Part shown: piece after piece, positions 19,761-31,987 of the stretch | Numbering within the stretch: position 1 is the stretch's first letter | How the letters are laid out: each line of letters starts with the position of its first letter | Origin: Podaxis mareebaensis | Lineage: Eukaryota; Basidiomycota; Agaricomycetes; Agaricales; Agaricaceae | Length of the DNA: 64,000 nt | Assembly (NCBI GenBank): GCA_018524725.1 | Contig: JAEUWP010000258.1 | Span: 1-64,000 of the forward strand | Direction of reading: 5' to 3' | Made by a program: the position numbers and the translations under genes | Notes under the pieces: model-generated | What the model was told of the DNA's origin: nothing | The model's input: only the letters and a program-made list of their open reading frames with translations | Databases searched by the model: none

Positions 19761-21401
19761 CTACTGGTTCATTGCCAACATTTGTAACAGCGGTTCCATC
19801 GGTATTCGAGCTAAACCTCTCACACTATCATTAAACTTGAGTGTCCTCAGGCTGCGGCTACATGCATCACTGATGTCTTCGCAGAGCCTTTCATTCATCT
19901 GTGGATAACTAAACGGCTGGCCCAAAATCTCCAAATGTCTCAACTTCGGGAACACGGCCAACCAGTCCCCCACAAGCCTGATATTAACACCTAACGGAGA
20001 CCAGGTACCTGCACTTGCGTCAAATGCCAATATCAAATCCGTAATCCTGGACTCTGCATGAGGACTAGAACGCGTTGCCCGAGCCCTTATCCACTGGATC
20101 CAGAACCCTGCCTCGAAGTTCATCTCGAGTGTAAGGGAGGGACACTGAGATAAAATCGCAGAGTCGACGGCGTCAGGATCGTCAGGAGGAAGGAGAGTGT
20201 TGAGGCTAAGAATAGCCTCGTCGAGTGAGGCTCCGCCATCACTAGGGCCTATGTTCTTTGTTAGAATACGAACGGAGGTCAACGACGGCTGCCATCGCTT
20301 TCCTCGTTTCCGCGCACGAGCTGTGAACGATACGATCCATGGAATGAACTGCGGTCGCGCTTCAAGGGACTCCAGTTTTGGTAAAATAGGATATTCATCC
20401 TCAGGAGATGGGACGAACCGGCTGACGCCTCTTTGTCTGGGTGAAAAGTCGAGGACGAGAAATGTGATGTTCGGGTGATGAGAAAGGAATTCGAATAAGC
20501 TGCCTCGCGACATTTCAGTGCCGCTTGACAGTTTGAGAGTCAGCGACGTGAGGTGGGGAAGGCGCATGGATATAGCGAACATAACCCACGTCCAATCATC
20601 GCATTTGAAGCTGCGGTATGGGTCCTCGGGAGGAGAGATGGTGAGGTGTTGGATGGTGCGAGAAGCGCGTCGAAGATCCTTCATAGTACGAACGATGCAG
20701 TAGTCCGTGAAGAAAAGTGGGGTTTCAAAGACGAGAGTCTTCGAGCCCAACGCAGTTGGTGGGGGAGGTTTGTATCTATACTGCCTCAGCCTAGTTCGCG
20801 CGTTCTCCCATAACCGAGCAAAGATGCTCGGTCCACGCCAGCGTATTGAAAAGCTCTCCCGGATCGAACCCGGTAAACGGCCATTGCTGATCTCGATCTG
20901 GTTGCAGCAAGCTGAAATTGCCGCTTCCAACAACCGACTAAGGACCTTTGGCCAATCACCTCTCTTCGAGTCGTACAAAAGGCGGGCTTTGTCCGCATTG
21001 GTATAGTCGAATGCAATCCTAACTCTCAGGCTTTCCAGAGAGCCAGGGGCAAGCCGAGACAGGAGGACGGAGAGGCCGCGCATATCATCGAGGAAGTGCC
21101 TTTCTTCATCTCGCTCTGCTAGGTATGTGATTGATTTGACTTTCGGGGTCCAGACAACAGCGGCAACGGCAGGGATGAGCGTTACCGAGGCATCTGGACT
21201 GATGGTGAATTCGGAGTGGGAAGATAGACGTTCGAGGATCGCGGGTGGCACTGTCCTATGCAGCACTACATAGCTTAGGCTGTGACTGACTTTTCCGAGT
21301 GCTAGGAGAGAGGGAATGTCGAGGTTTTCCAGAATAGCGTCGAGAATCTCGACTGGGAGGTCGGTCAACGTTACGCGAGCCTCTTGGGCCATTGGGGACA
21401 C
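19761..21401 (-). CDS. F-box domain protein, single exon
   Basis: A 546-codon uninterrupted frame. Residues 11-50 form an F-box (LTDLPVEILDAILENLDIPSLLALGKVSHSL...), the Skp1-binding motif of SCF ubiquitin ligases. The rest is leucine-rich with recurring LTSLTLKLS, LRHLEIL and LRTLKFNDS pieces, the degenerate LRR-like fold that usually selects the substrate in agaricomycete F-box proteins. The first in-frame Met, directly before the box, is accepted as the start (21399-21401). Lack of introns is common for this family. The substrate is unknown; mushroom genomes carry hundreds of such genes. Confidence 0.88.
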   Translation of the reverse strand: MSPMAQEARVTLTDLPVEILDAILENLDIPSLLALGKVSHSLSYVVLHRTVPPAILERLSSHSEFTISPDASVTLIPAVAAVVWTPKVKSITYLAERDEERHFLDDMRGLSVLLSRLAPGSLESLRVRIAFDYTNADKARLLYDSKRGDWPKVLSRLLEAAISACCNQIEISNGRLPGSIRESFSIRWRGPSIFARLWENARTRLRQYRYKPPPPTALGSKTLVFETPLFFTDYCIVRTMKDLRRASRTIQHLTISPPEDPYRSFKCDDWTWVMFAISMRLPHLTSLTLKLSSGTEMSRGSLFEFLSHHPNITFLVLDFSPRQRGVSRFVPSPEDEYPILPKLESLEARPQFIPWIVSFTARARKRGKRWQPSLTSVRILTKNIGPSDGGASLDEAILSLNTLLPPDDPDAVDSAILSQCPSLTLEMNFEAGFWIQWIRARATRSSPHAESRITDLILAFDASAGTWSPLGVNIRLVGDWLAVFPKLRHLEILGQPFSYPQMNERLCEDISDACSRSLRTLKFNDSVRGLARIPMEPLLQMLAMNQ

Positions 21402-21843
21402 GATGGAGGTGCAAGGAACGATTGCGCATGCTTAACGTAGACGATTATATCTTCGGTCTGTCTGGCCCTAGCTGGCAGTGATAAGATCAATGCTTGCCAT
21501 TGAAGAGCTCATGATGTTGACAAGAATCACTGAACGTCATTTCACCCCTGCAACGGTATGGCAAAAACACTCTGACATACATTCAGATGGATATCAGTGA
21601 ACTACGTATGTGCCTGACAACCTTGGTGGTTTTCTCAAGTCAACAAGCTCCAGGTCGTCCTCAGTTATTGGTACAAGAATAGGGTAACCGCGGGTTTTTC
21701 AATGAGACACCGACATCCAGTAGTCCGAGGAGAAAAGGGATGTCCTGTGTTATAATGTACTGCTGTTCACCCGACTCACATACTTATACATTACAGCAAT
21801 CCGAGGAAAGGTTTTTAGTTTGTTCGGGGGCATACGCTAACAA
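21402..21843. other. Intergenic 442 bp
   Basis: Contains the F-box gene's upstream region and the 3' end region of the TTI2-like gene. No gene or clear motif is seen. Confidence 0.5.
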
Positions 21844-23570
21844 TTAGTCAGCCGGGGATGGTGGTACGCCAATAAGTCCACCAAACATGGAGCGATCCTC
21901 CATGAGAAGGGCCTTATAAGCATCCTATAGGAGAGAAAAGTAAACAATGAATGCCAAGGAGGATTTGAGAGGGAGAAATACGGCGTACTTGCGAAATGTC
22001 GGGGCACGCAGTGACAAGTTTGAACATAATTTCTCTTAGTGTACTTTGCAATTCCAAGTCTAGGATGTGTATAAGACGTTCAGTGAGACGGAGAGGTCGG
22101 AGTCTTAAGGCTTACCTATGCCACTAGGACCCGAATCGACCAGACCAACCCAACACCGCGCCACACAATCTAGAATGGTGAATTTCCAACCTTCCATACG
22201 ACATGCGCCGACTTCAATGATCACCAGCAGGACTCTACCCGCACTTTTTTGGAGCTCGAGGACATCATTCGTGGATTTTGTTTGGGGCGGCATTGAGCTC
22301 CGCATGGCCATGATATGTGCCAGTTGAGGGATGAGAGACTACAAACCACGCATGAGCTCGACGTTAGGCAAAGTGCAACTAAGACCACCGACAAACCTTG
22401 AGAAAACTGACGGTAGCCGTGTCAAGCGCTCGTAAGACATCCGGTAGCGCGTCTAGGGTAGCCTTCATCGCAACAATATTGTCTACGGAGTACACCCATA
22501 TACCCTCAATGATACCGTTGATAAGGAGGGTACATAAGTGATCAAAGAACTCGAAAGATTTCGGTTCATCGACCTTGAGCGTGAGGGCTAACCAGCTTGA
22601 AATTGTGAGGCGGAGGAGTGTTGGAGTTTCGGGGTCGGAAAGATGCGAAAGGGCGGTTTTGAGCGACTATAAGAGGGTGATTGAATATAAAGCAACAGGC
22701 GGGGGAGACGGGAACGTACTGTGAAAATCAATTCGTCAACGCCGGTCCGCCGGAGAATGTCTTTGGGTATGCTGCGTAGCATTAGGGAAACAATTCGGAC
22801 ACCTTCGAGTTTGTGTTGAGCTTGGTAGTCGTCTAAAAGGGTCATTGTCGGTGGTATGAGGAGCGGCCACAAATCTTCATATAACTCCGGCTAGATTTAT
22901 TACGGCGAGCCGCGAGTCCTGAGAATCAGTACAACTTAAATAATGGTATAAGAAAGGTATGGTTTAACTCACCAGGATATTTTTGACTACCCAAGCGAGG
23001 ACGCTCCAGATTCCTGGATGAGTTTTCCAGACTTGTTCGTCATAATAGTCCTGGGTGGCACCAGGGCCTCCAGCGGGACGTACGAGCTTCCGACCAGTAG
23101 TCGTGTTGAGATATGGATGGGGGTTTGAGGAGAATATAGGCTTCAGATTCTTGAGCAGAACCTGCCGGAGCAAACCAATACTCGGTTGACTTATTTGCGG
23201 GATAGAGAGAATGTCTAGTCAGGAATGAGACTGACGCCTGTTACAGACAAAATGTGGTAGGGAACGTGCCAAGAGCCGTATGTTGGGCTGAGGGGGTGGA
23301 CCAAGGAGAAAGGTCCAATCCGTCATTCTCGGATTCAATAGCAAATGGTGAAACGTAGAAAACGATATTCGCCAGTGTCGCATCGTCTATCGGTTCGCCA
23401 GTGGCTCTCTTCTGTCCCACTAGGTTCCTTAAAGCGCCCAATGGTATATGAATATTGCTTTGCCAGGCGGCTAGCGATTTGAGCGTTTCTTGGTCGTCAT
23501 AGAGACTCTGCAGGCGGGCATATTCGGCCGGGATCTTCAAAGATTTGAAAGTGGCTTCCCAGTCATGCAT
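21844..23570 (-). CDS. TTI2-like subunit of the TTT (Tel2-Tti1-Tti2) complex
   Basis: Multi-exon minus-strand gene. The first clear exon starts MHDWEATFKSLKIPAEYARLQ (ATG 23568-23570), then DATLANIVFYVSPFAI, WSVLAWVVKNIL, a diagnostic segment WPLLIPPTMTLLDDYQAQHKLEGVRIVSLML, ILRRTGVDELIF, an all-helical HEAT-like C-terminus (ETPTLLRLTISSWLALTLKV, LLVIIEVGACRMEGWKFTILDCVARCW) and the end VPPSPAD at 21844. The LLIPPxMTLLDDYQ block is what made me assign it to TTI2. TTT is a cochaperone that stabilises PIKK kinases such as TOR and ATM/ATR. Exon borders are approximate and a further 5' exon is possible. It is divergent from calcineurin B, about 270 bp away. Confidence 0.72.
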
Positions 23571-23840
23571 ATCGACCCCTGGAAGACCTGGCGGATATGA
23601 GAGAAGGAATGCAAGAGGCGCATTGAATTGGGTGGATTATTGATGATATGAGTGGAGATGCTGTAGAACGTGACGTGAGAATCTGATAAAACACTCACTT
23701 GTCACGCAAACAACAAGTCTCTTTCTCCCTCTACCTCATTTTTCTTGTTACGACTTCACGATGTGAGTATTTCTTTGAGACAATGTACGCAAGCTCTAAC
23801 AATTTGGCGGTCCATACTAGTATCATAATCTCGAGTAACC

Positions 23841-24760
23841 ATGGGTCAATCTCGTATGTCCCACCCTCCCGAAACTCCCGTTTATCCCTCGGTTAATAAC
23901 AAACATCAGCATCGCAGTTCATGGAAGATATGGAAAAGCGCTCCAACTGTGAGCTTCGCCAGTTTTACCCACACAATGTGAATCATACTCAAGAAATCCA
24001 TTCTACACTCTACAGTCACACAACCCGAGTTGGAGCGGCTCAAGAAGCGTTTCATGAAGCTCGACAGGTTCGTCTCTAACCTTGGTTGTATTCCTGAACA
24101 ACATTAAACGATCCGGAAAACTTGTAGTGATGGCTCAGGCTCGATTGATCGTGAAGAATTCCTCCAGATTCCCCAAATCGCAACAAACCCTCTCGCTTCG
24201 CGTATGATTGCTATTTTTGATGAAGAGTAAGTTTTCTTGGCGTCGTATCACAAGCGCACGCTTATACTTGCGCTCAAAGTGGTGGAGGAACTGTTGATTT
24301 TCAGGAATTCGTTGGGGGTCTGAGCGCTTTTAGCAGTCGTGGCGGTCGGGAAGAGAAACTCAAATGTACATTGAGTCCACCCCTTGTCAGATGTTACTTA
24401 ACGAAGCTGCTTCCACAGTTGCCTTCAAGGTGTATGACGTAGATAGGGATGGCTACATCTCCAACGGAGAGTTGTTTTTGGTTCTCAAAATGATGGTTGG
24501 GAATAACCTTAAGGTTCGTTCGGTGTGGTTGATCAGCGGGTGAGATTCTGACCTCACGTTATACAGGACCAGCAGCTACAGCAGATCGTTGACAAGACTA
24601 TCATGGAGGCCGACCAAGACGGCGATGGCAAACTCAGCTTTGAAGAGTTTGCGCAGACAGTATCCAACACTGTACGTACACCCTAACGCTGTTGTTTGAT
24701 TATTACTAACCGCGCATACAGGATATCGTCAAGCAAATGACGTTGGAGGACCTCTTCTAA
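23841..24760 (+). CDS. CNB1: Calcineurin regulatory subunit B
   Basis: At least seven short exons. Exon 1 (23841-23853) encodes MGQS with a Gly2 myristoylation signal; exon 2 (23910-23948) gives [13 protein letters not shown]; exon 3 starts at 24016 ([16 protein letters not shown]). Four EF-hand loops follow in order: [35 protein letters not shown] and [12 protein letters not shown]. The C-terminus is [15 protein letters not shown] 24758-24760. This is the Ca2+-binding subunit of the protein phosphatase 2B heterodimer, acting with calmodulin on the catalytic A subunit in Ca2+ stress signalling. All loops keep their acidic ligands, and the gene appears intact. Confidence 0.96.
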
Positions 24761-25607
24761 TCCCCTTGCTGGATCCATATCTCCACTCTCGTTCGTCGTC
24801 GCTTTCATGGATTGCTTCATTCGTTACCGTCGCCCAATAGCTAATTCTCGGCCTCCTCGTCAGCCGTTCTCACAACTTTCTCTCGCCATTTCTTGTGCAA
24901 ATCGCATTGTTTCCCTCTGGGTACTCTTTGTAGGATGTAATGATATCGCAATATTACAATACCCCGAACGCCTATCTTGCTGAGATTCATAACAGCGAAT
25001 GACCCTTAATAAATACGCGACGCCTTGAAACCCGAACATTGACTGACAAGTAAAGGAATCACAATACATCACTCTATTACAACATGGTGAACGCCTACGC
25101 CAGATAGCCCCGATAGCCTACAATAAGCACCGAAAGAAGAATAATGAAAATCACAAGCACTAATTGCGCGCTTCCTCCCTAATATCTTCCTATTCATACA
25201 TCATCTCACCAGATCCTGTTGAGTATCATGATTGAACCGGAGACTGGTATGGTTCCGTGAAAGCGTTGTCTCCTTGATTTTGCAATTGGCCTCCCGTATA
25301 TGCGTATATGGAGGATTAGCCGTGATCAATGCTCAATTGGATTGGTAATGATCGGTCGATCGATTGGCGGCAGTGAGTGGGCATTGGGAGTTCCTGTCCA
25401 GTACATTTCCGTTCCCGGATAACACTTTGGGAGAACGTCTTTCTGGCGCTGGAATGGATTCATGACGTTGAAGAAGTTTGCTGTACTTACATCTGCGCCA
25501 CACTCGGCCGAGATAGTCCGTTGCAGAGGCATCATCAGCATACGACCACCGTCGTAGTAATCTGTCAATATATATATCCAAGTAACTAGCTGTTACGGTC
25601 GGGCCAT
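24761..25607. other. Intergenic 847 bp, 3' ends converge
   Basis: Untranslated 3' region of calcineurin B, then the 3' flank of GH92 copy 1. The part from about 25330 to 25600 is duplicated beside GH92 copy 2 at about 37870-38150 (both contain the string GATCGATTG). No gene is seen. Confidence 0.6.
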
Positions 25608-28600
25608 CTAGTTATACCTCCCAGTTGAGATCGAAGGGGGGAGTGCATCCTTCCCGTTTCCGCAGGTAACATTGATGTCGTCGCTGAGAGTAAGTTCAAC
25701 AACGGAACCATTCCTGAAGACGTCCCAGTCTAGAAAGCAGTTGGATTTGTATGGCTGTCCGTTGACAGTGACATGCTGACAGGCCTTCGTCAGCAGAGTT
25801 GTATGAAAGTCCGATTTAACAAGAACATACCTGGACAAAGACATGGCCTCCTGTACCATTCTCTGGGTTGCCTTTGAAATTATTCGACTTGATCACTGTC
25901 GTGGTGTTGAACACCGGGTTAAAGAAAGATATCTGCTTAAAGAATGGAGAAGAGAGGAGGAATTGCTCAGTTGCTGGGAGAGGGTAAAGTCCTGCGAGGT
26001 AAAAAGCGGCATAGCTCCCCATGGCACCTTTGTTCGAGGTTAGCATGATCATTCCGGATGTCAGAGACGAGTATACCAGAATCTACGGATGCAGAACCCA
26101 ATCAGTGGTTGATAGAGGTAAGCTGAACGATGGAACCGACCATCATTTCCGGGGAGACCGTTAACAGACGTATTGAAGAATTCTGCGATAACTTGTCTCG
26201 ATCTCTGCGTGCTCAATCCGGGCCTGTTGGCGTAGTGGTACATGAAGGGCATCTGCTGCGATGGCTCATCAGTAGCTTCAAAGTATTCCTATGACAATCA
26301 TCTTGAGCACTTCTCAATACTGGCTTGAGAATGTTATTCACCTGTTCAAAGATGAAATCCAGTCGATGGATGAAGCTCTTGTTCCCTCCTTGAAGTTCTA
26401 TCAACTTGGCGGTGTCTTGCGGAACGTACTGAACAGGGTTACTTTACATTGAGTGCTTACTTCAAGGGCTGCAAGACGCTCACCTGAGAGTACTAATTGG
26501 AGGAGCATAAGTTTAATACTGGTGGCTGCTAGAATATCATAAAACTCTTACAAGAATCGGCGATCCTGGTGTAATTCAGCCGACATTCACAGGATTTGCA
26601 TGGAGGAGCTCACCTTCATAGAATCCATCTCGATTTGCAGCATTCAAGAAACACGTTGCTTTGGCGGGATCGTGGATACTACAGTGACGGGGATCAGTGA
26701 AGTTGAAAGTGCCATTGGCGAATCTTGGCTGCAGTGTGTAAGTCTCATTGTCTGGGGAAGTGGAAGGGTTATCAATCACCTGCATCATTCCCTTAATTTC
26801 TGGATTTCCTGGAACACTGACATCCGGATTCCAAACGTTGAAGAAGTTTCCCGCTCTTTCCAGATACTAAAGCTATGTCAACATACTTCTTTCGAATTTC
26901 AGCGGAGAACGGAAATATATCGAACCTTCTTCTGGTCATCTGTCTTCCCGAGAACCTTTGCTACTTGTGCAATCGCGAAGTCATTGAAAGCGTGCTAGAA
27001 ACAGAGTACGTTGATGCGCGGAAACCTCAGAACCTAGGAGCTCGCTCACTTCTAGGGTTCGAGAAACTTGCTTAGTGTTGGCTCCGCCTGGACTAAACAT
27101 GTCATGGGGAATGTAACCTAGCAACCTTCCGAATTAGAATCGTTGTTCAATTGCATGAAAACAACATCCTCACCGAGTTGCTTCCATATTCCGGCTTGTC
27201 GACCTTGGAGGTTCCAATTCGGTGGTTCCATCTCCGCGTCCGCCAACAAAGCATTATACAGATCGTCGGCGGAGACATTGAGTGCCGCAGCTTGTTCATG
27301 GAACCTTAGAACCTGGTAAGACATGTGCACCTTTTCAGTGTAACAGGATGCGCACTTGACGAAAAATTCTCCTAGGATAGGATCGGCATCTATCGGTGGA
27401 TTTAGTGATTCGTGCTCGGGGAATCAGTTTAGAGAAACGTACTGCTACCGCCCTGAATGAAGTGCATCGCTGTTGCACCTCGACATTCAGGGAGCCAACC
27501 TAGATGATGGTTATTCCTCTTTAAGCATATTGGTTATCTTATGCCTGCCTTCATGTTTTTGGATGTCGATCATTCCCCTGACGATTTGGGCGAAAGTGAC
27601 TGGGTCATGCAGAGACATGAGGGGATAGAGAGTACGATAAGTATCCCACTATTGAACCATTAGCAAGCAGTGCATGGGCATAGTGAGGGCGACAAACGTT
27701 GCAATAGAATGAATCATAGTAGGGCTCAGTTGAATTCCATTTCGGATTTTCTCCCGTATCTGGCAAACAGTTCAGTCATACTCATCTACCAAGCTCCATT
27801 GTCTTACAGTCTGCAGGCGAAATATGGGTCCGGTATAGCTTGAAAATCATCAATCGCATGTATTATGGGAAACACGATAGTACATACCGACGAATAGAAG
27901 AGTTGAACGGTCTCCTTCGGGACACCAGTCGTGTCGACTTGGACACGGCCCAAGAGCTCATTCCATTGTGCACGAGCCTCCCTATGCACTCTGTCAAAAT
28001 CGAAATCGGGGATCTCCTCCTCGGCATTGGCGCAGGCTTGTTCGCTGGAAATTAAAGAGACCCCGACACGTGCAAGGATCGTCGTTGTGCCACTTTGAGC
28101 CGGGGAGAAGGTGAATAATGCCCCCAGCTCATCAATAAAGCCTAGAGGCATATTTTCTCAATCATCTATACAACCATAGCTAAAATGGTCAATTCACGCA
28201 CCATAATATACTTGTAGAATGTTTGTCGTTCCCCGAATGGGGGAGTCAGCCAGCCATACACCATACTCTGTCGGTTTGCCAAGATCGAAGCCATCACCCT
28301 TGAAGGTAACACAAGTAAACGCATTGTATCGTCCTGAGGGTCTCGGTCATTCGACAATTTAGCAAGCGCAGTAAGCCACACCCACCTGGGCCAAAAGATG
28401 CAGCAAAAGAGGCACCACCCATGACCTTAGCGGTGTCAGGGTTAAGGGTCATAACGGGATTGGTGCTGCTTCTTCGTCCGTCGTTAGTGATATCAAGGGC
28501 GATTCTGGGATGTTTGGTTCCTGCGGGGAATGTATAGCGATGCAAAGCCGTACGACGAGTTGCCGTAAGCTCAACTCGGATGGAATTGGACTGAGATGTC

Positions 28601-29360
28601 AATCAGCGTCACCCCCGGCACCAAATTCCTCGGATACTCACCAGGTTAGTCGAAAAATACCCAGGGGAAGCGAAATCATCCGGTGAGCCTTTTCAAATCA
28701 GCAAGTGTCCGACTCAGTAGAATAATACAGCGACTAACCATCTGGCAAAAGTTTACGCGCGAGCTTCCTGCCCCCAAGAGAGGTGGGGCACTTGTCGAAA
28801 GAAGAACATTCCGCAAAGGGCCAGAGCTTGAAGTTCGACAATGGGACGGCCTATTAGATTATTAGACAAAGCCGTCGAAAACTGGTTTGCGAACCCACGT
28901 ACACCTCCTGTTCCACTATCATGTAACTGGGAAAACCCAGTCGCTTTTGATTTGGGATCTCCATCGTATCCGGCGTGCTTATGAACTGGTTAGTCGGGTG
29001 TAGAGCCGTATCACAGGAATAGATACATTTTCAGGTGCATCTGTATCCATCCCCGCTTTCACCATTCCGTGTGGCAATGTGGCGCCTAAAAGGAGATCAG
29101 CACCATTTCATTCATTGAATCAAGGACCCGACCTGGAAATACATGGCCACCATTAGTTGTCCCAATGAAAGGTATAACGAAGCTAGCGGGGTCCGCAATT
29201 GGTGTTTTGGTGTCCCTCGGAGGTTGAGCGCTAACCACGGCATTAAAGACATCGGTATCAGTAGGGAAACGACGTTGAAGAAAAATGTCTCATACCTCGA
29301 GCTCTGAGCGTTGACCGTCCATAGAAGTGCGAGTGAAATCAGTAGCAGTGCCCGCTTCAT
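25608..29360 (-). CDS. GH92 alpha-1,2-mannosidase, copy 1
   Basis: Secreted glycosidase gene with many short introns. It starts MKRALLLISLALLWTVNAQ (signal peptide, ATG 29358-29360). Then come VIPFIGTTNGGHVFPG, ATLPHGMVKAGMDTDAPEN, HAGYDGDPKSKATGFSQLHDSG, an N-terminal beta-sandwich part, a catalytic (alpha/alpha)6 part with YRTLYPLMSLHDP and GWLPECR, MPFMYHYANRPGLSTQRSRQVI, GLPGND followed after an intron by GAMGSYAAFYLAGLYPLPATEQ, and a final beta domain ending at 25608. GH92 enzymes are Ca2+-dependent exo-alpha-mannosidases on N- and O-mannans. The motif order and GNDxGxMGSY block match the family. No disruption was noticed, but not every exon border was verified. It is paralogous to 38155-41907. 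Confidence 0.85.
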
Positions 29361-31987
29361 GTCTCCCGTTCAAGAGAAGCGACTTTCATGGCAATGTATA
29401 CTTCTAGTTCTTTTATGGAGCTATAGGGAGCTGATCAGGTGGGAAATTGACCACACGGGTCGAAATACGATCTAATGCAAGTTTATGAGCCCGGAGAAGC
29501 GCGAGACACGACCTGCATGTACGAAGGAACACGCCTAGAGCCTCAACCCACCAGCAAATTGGGAACGTGGAAACCAAGTGCCCCACTCTAAGAAATAGCA
29601 GCTCGTTCGCTGACCAAAACCGTCGATCAGAGTCGGTGCACGAATGGACGGTGGTATCAGACTGTTCCATGAGGATCAAAGTAATGATATATCCCCGCTC
29701 TAGAGGATGGCGGTCATTTGCTGGCCAACAGGGTCGGTCAGAATTGGGACCGCAGCAAGTTGAGTTACCTCCGGACTTGGGTTGCTATGAGTTGAGGTAG
29801 TTACATGTTCAGTACCTTAAGGCGCCTTGGTCTGAGGTCAAATGAAAGCACAAGTAAGTCGGGCCGGCGGAGTGCGTGTATCGAGGGATTGAGGCTTGAG
29901 AATCGGAGATGGCGGCCTCAAAGAGTCACCTTGACTGAAAGGGTTAGCAAGTTGCGGTTTAGTAACACTAGCTTAGCCTGACTCACAACTATCTATTTCT
30001 GCCTCTTCCAGTGCAGCGGCTCTGGTATCCCCACGGAAATGCACAAGGCCGAACGAACTTCCGGTCACAACCTACGGAATCCAGCAACCTAGGGAGACGC
30101 CAGTTGCGCTCACGTGCCAGTTTTCCAAGCGAGGTCCCACAGCCGGACTCTCTGCATCGGCGCCCCTTGCACCACACCGAAACCCTTTTGTAATACCCAG
30201 AGTTCCGACCTTCTGCTGACATGGACATTCCCCAGTGACGGGCCCCGTCTCCAACGCTCTCCCATCGAGGCAGAGCCGCGCGAACGCCATCCATACGTCC
30301 GATTCCCACTCAACCAGGGCCTTCCAACTTTCAGACTGCCCATCCCATAAGTCCGCTCAGAGCCGTTCCCCACCTCGTGCTGTAGCCCTAAATACTAAGT
30401 GTTCGGCTTCGGGTTCAGTCACTCATTTGTCTACATCCAGTCCATCCCCATCTCTCCAGCGAACATTCTGTCGACGTTACTCGCTGGCCCCCTGTTGAGT
30501 CTGCATATGAGTCTCCAGAGAATCCCCCCGCTGGTCTTTGCGAGATTCACTGATAGATTATCGCATACAATCCCAGGCACATGTCCGGCCACGCCCTACG
30601 TCGTCTGGCTAAAGGGCCTATGTCTGGATCACCATGATAACATTTCATCAACATCTGGCATCCCGGGCACGGCAAACAGCCCTGGAAAGCAGTGTTGATG
30701 CTTCGCAAGGAGATGATTAGACCACCACCCTATACGGGTAATCTGAACAGGCGTTACGAGATTGGGGGAAGAGTTGAGATACGACATACACCCTTTGTCG
30801 CGGTTGAGGCGGGTTTTTTTGGAGGGGGGGTTGGGATGAGCAGCACAAGCTCAGCAGGCAATCTAAGCGTGTCAATCCCTCGAATGAGCCCGAGTGCATT
30901 GAGCGCAGTGGGAGAGGGGAGAGAAGCGTTGTGGGAGGTTTTTGTATAGTGCTGGTGAGTGGTATATGGCGTCTCCTACTTACTCCTGCCTGCCTGATGC
31001 CCTTCCTCTGCAACTAATGTTGGCTTTTCTTCGCTTTCCAGGTTCGCAGACAAGCTGCACTCTATAACCACGAGTCGTCCTGACCTTCGAGGAGACAGCT
31101 CTATCGGAACGTCCAACATGACAAATTGCCTAGCTGCGTGCCCTCCGCATGGTCTGCAACACAAGGACCCGTTCCATCACAACGATTTGATCTAGGCAAC
31201 AAAAGAGTCGTATGCACGCGTTGCGCGTATCACTATATCCTTCATCTAACTCCTCAACACTCCTACCCCATTGCTTACCAAGTCGATTAAACATACTTCC
31301 CGACTTCGAGCCTTCACAGATATTCATCGACATCGTCATCAGCAGCAGCAGTGGGATGGGACCATATATGAAAAGCTCTGTTGATTTAAATGAGCTGAAC
31401 TCAGGACAACCCGTACGCGTCTGATCCGCAATCGGGGTCGATTGCTTCCGAGAAAGGCTCTTACTCTGCGGGTACTGTCAATATGATAGATGAGCATTAG
31501 GATCGTAGCGCCTCATAGAATATTGAAGTGATCAGTCCGGACCAAATCACGTACCTCAAGCCCTCAAGCCTGGGACAGTTTTATCAGACACGTTCCAGCG
31601 AGAACATCCCGAGAGTCGCTGCATGTCGGAGATATGCGCCAACAGGCCCGCGAACCAGCGAGGACCCGACCCACGGCCTCTTGGAAGGACCGTCTGCGGC
31701 CCAATAATCCCGCGTCTAGAATAGCGAACGATGAGGGTAAAATGAATCCGCTTATCATGGCGGATATGAGAATGCGCAATTTTGGGATAGATAGAAGTTC
31801 GTCTATGTGGAGTAGCATTCGCTAGCATCACCTATTACAGAGATGTGAAAGGAACCGGAATTAGAAGCTACCTCTAACCGTCTCTGGGGAACACTGAATC
31901 GACGCCTCGAGCCATGGCCTTCGCCCTTACAAATTCTCCCAAATTGTAATGAAATTCAGAACCAGCTCCCGTGGGCTCGCACATTAG
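29361..31987. other. 2.6 kb without a recognised gene
   Basis: 29361-29480 is GH92 upstream sequence also present upstream of copy 2 (about 41908-42060). From about 30000 to 30560 the plus strand is C-rich and G-poor, with open but unrecognisable frames. About 31556-31830 has a minus frame with a hydrophobic stretch (RILISAMISGFILPSSFAILDAGLLG) of unknown nature. None could be tied to a family; decayed genes or transposon debris are possible. Confidence 0.4.

Noticed and set aside
20860..20885. tRNA B-box-like motif on the minus strand
   Set aside because: It lies within the intact F-box coding sequence and no A-box is correctly spaced.
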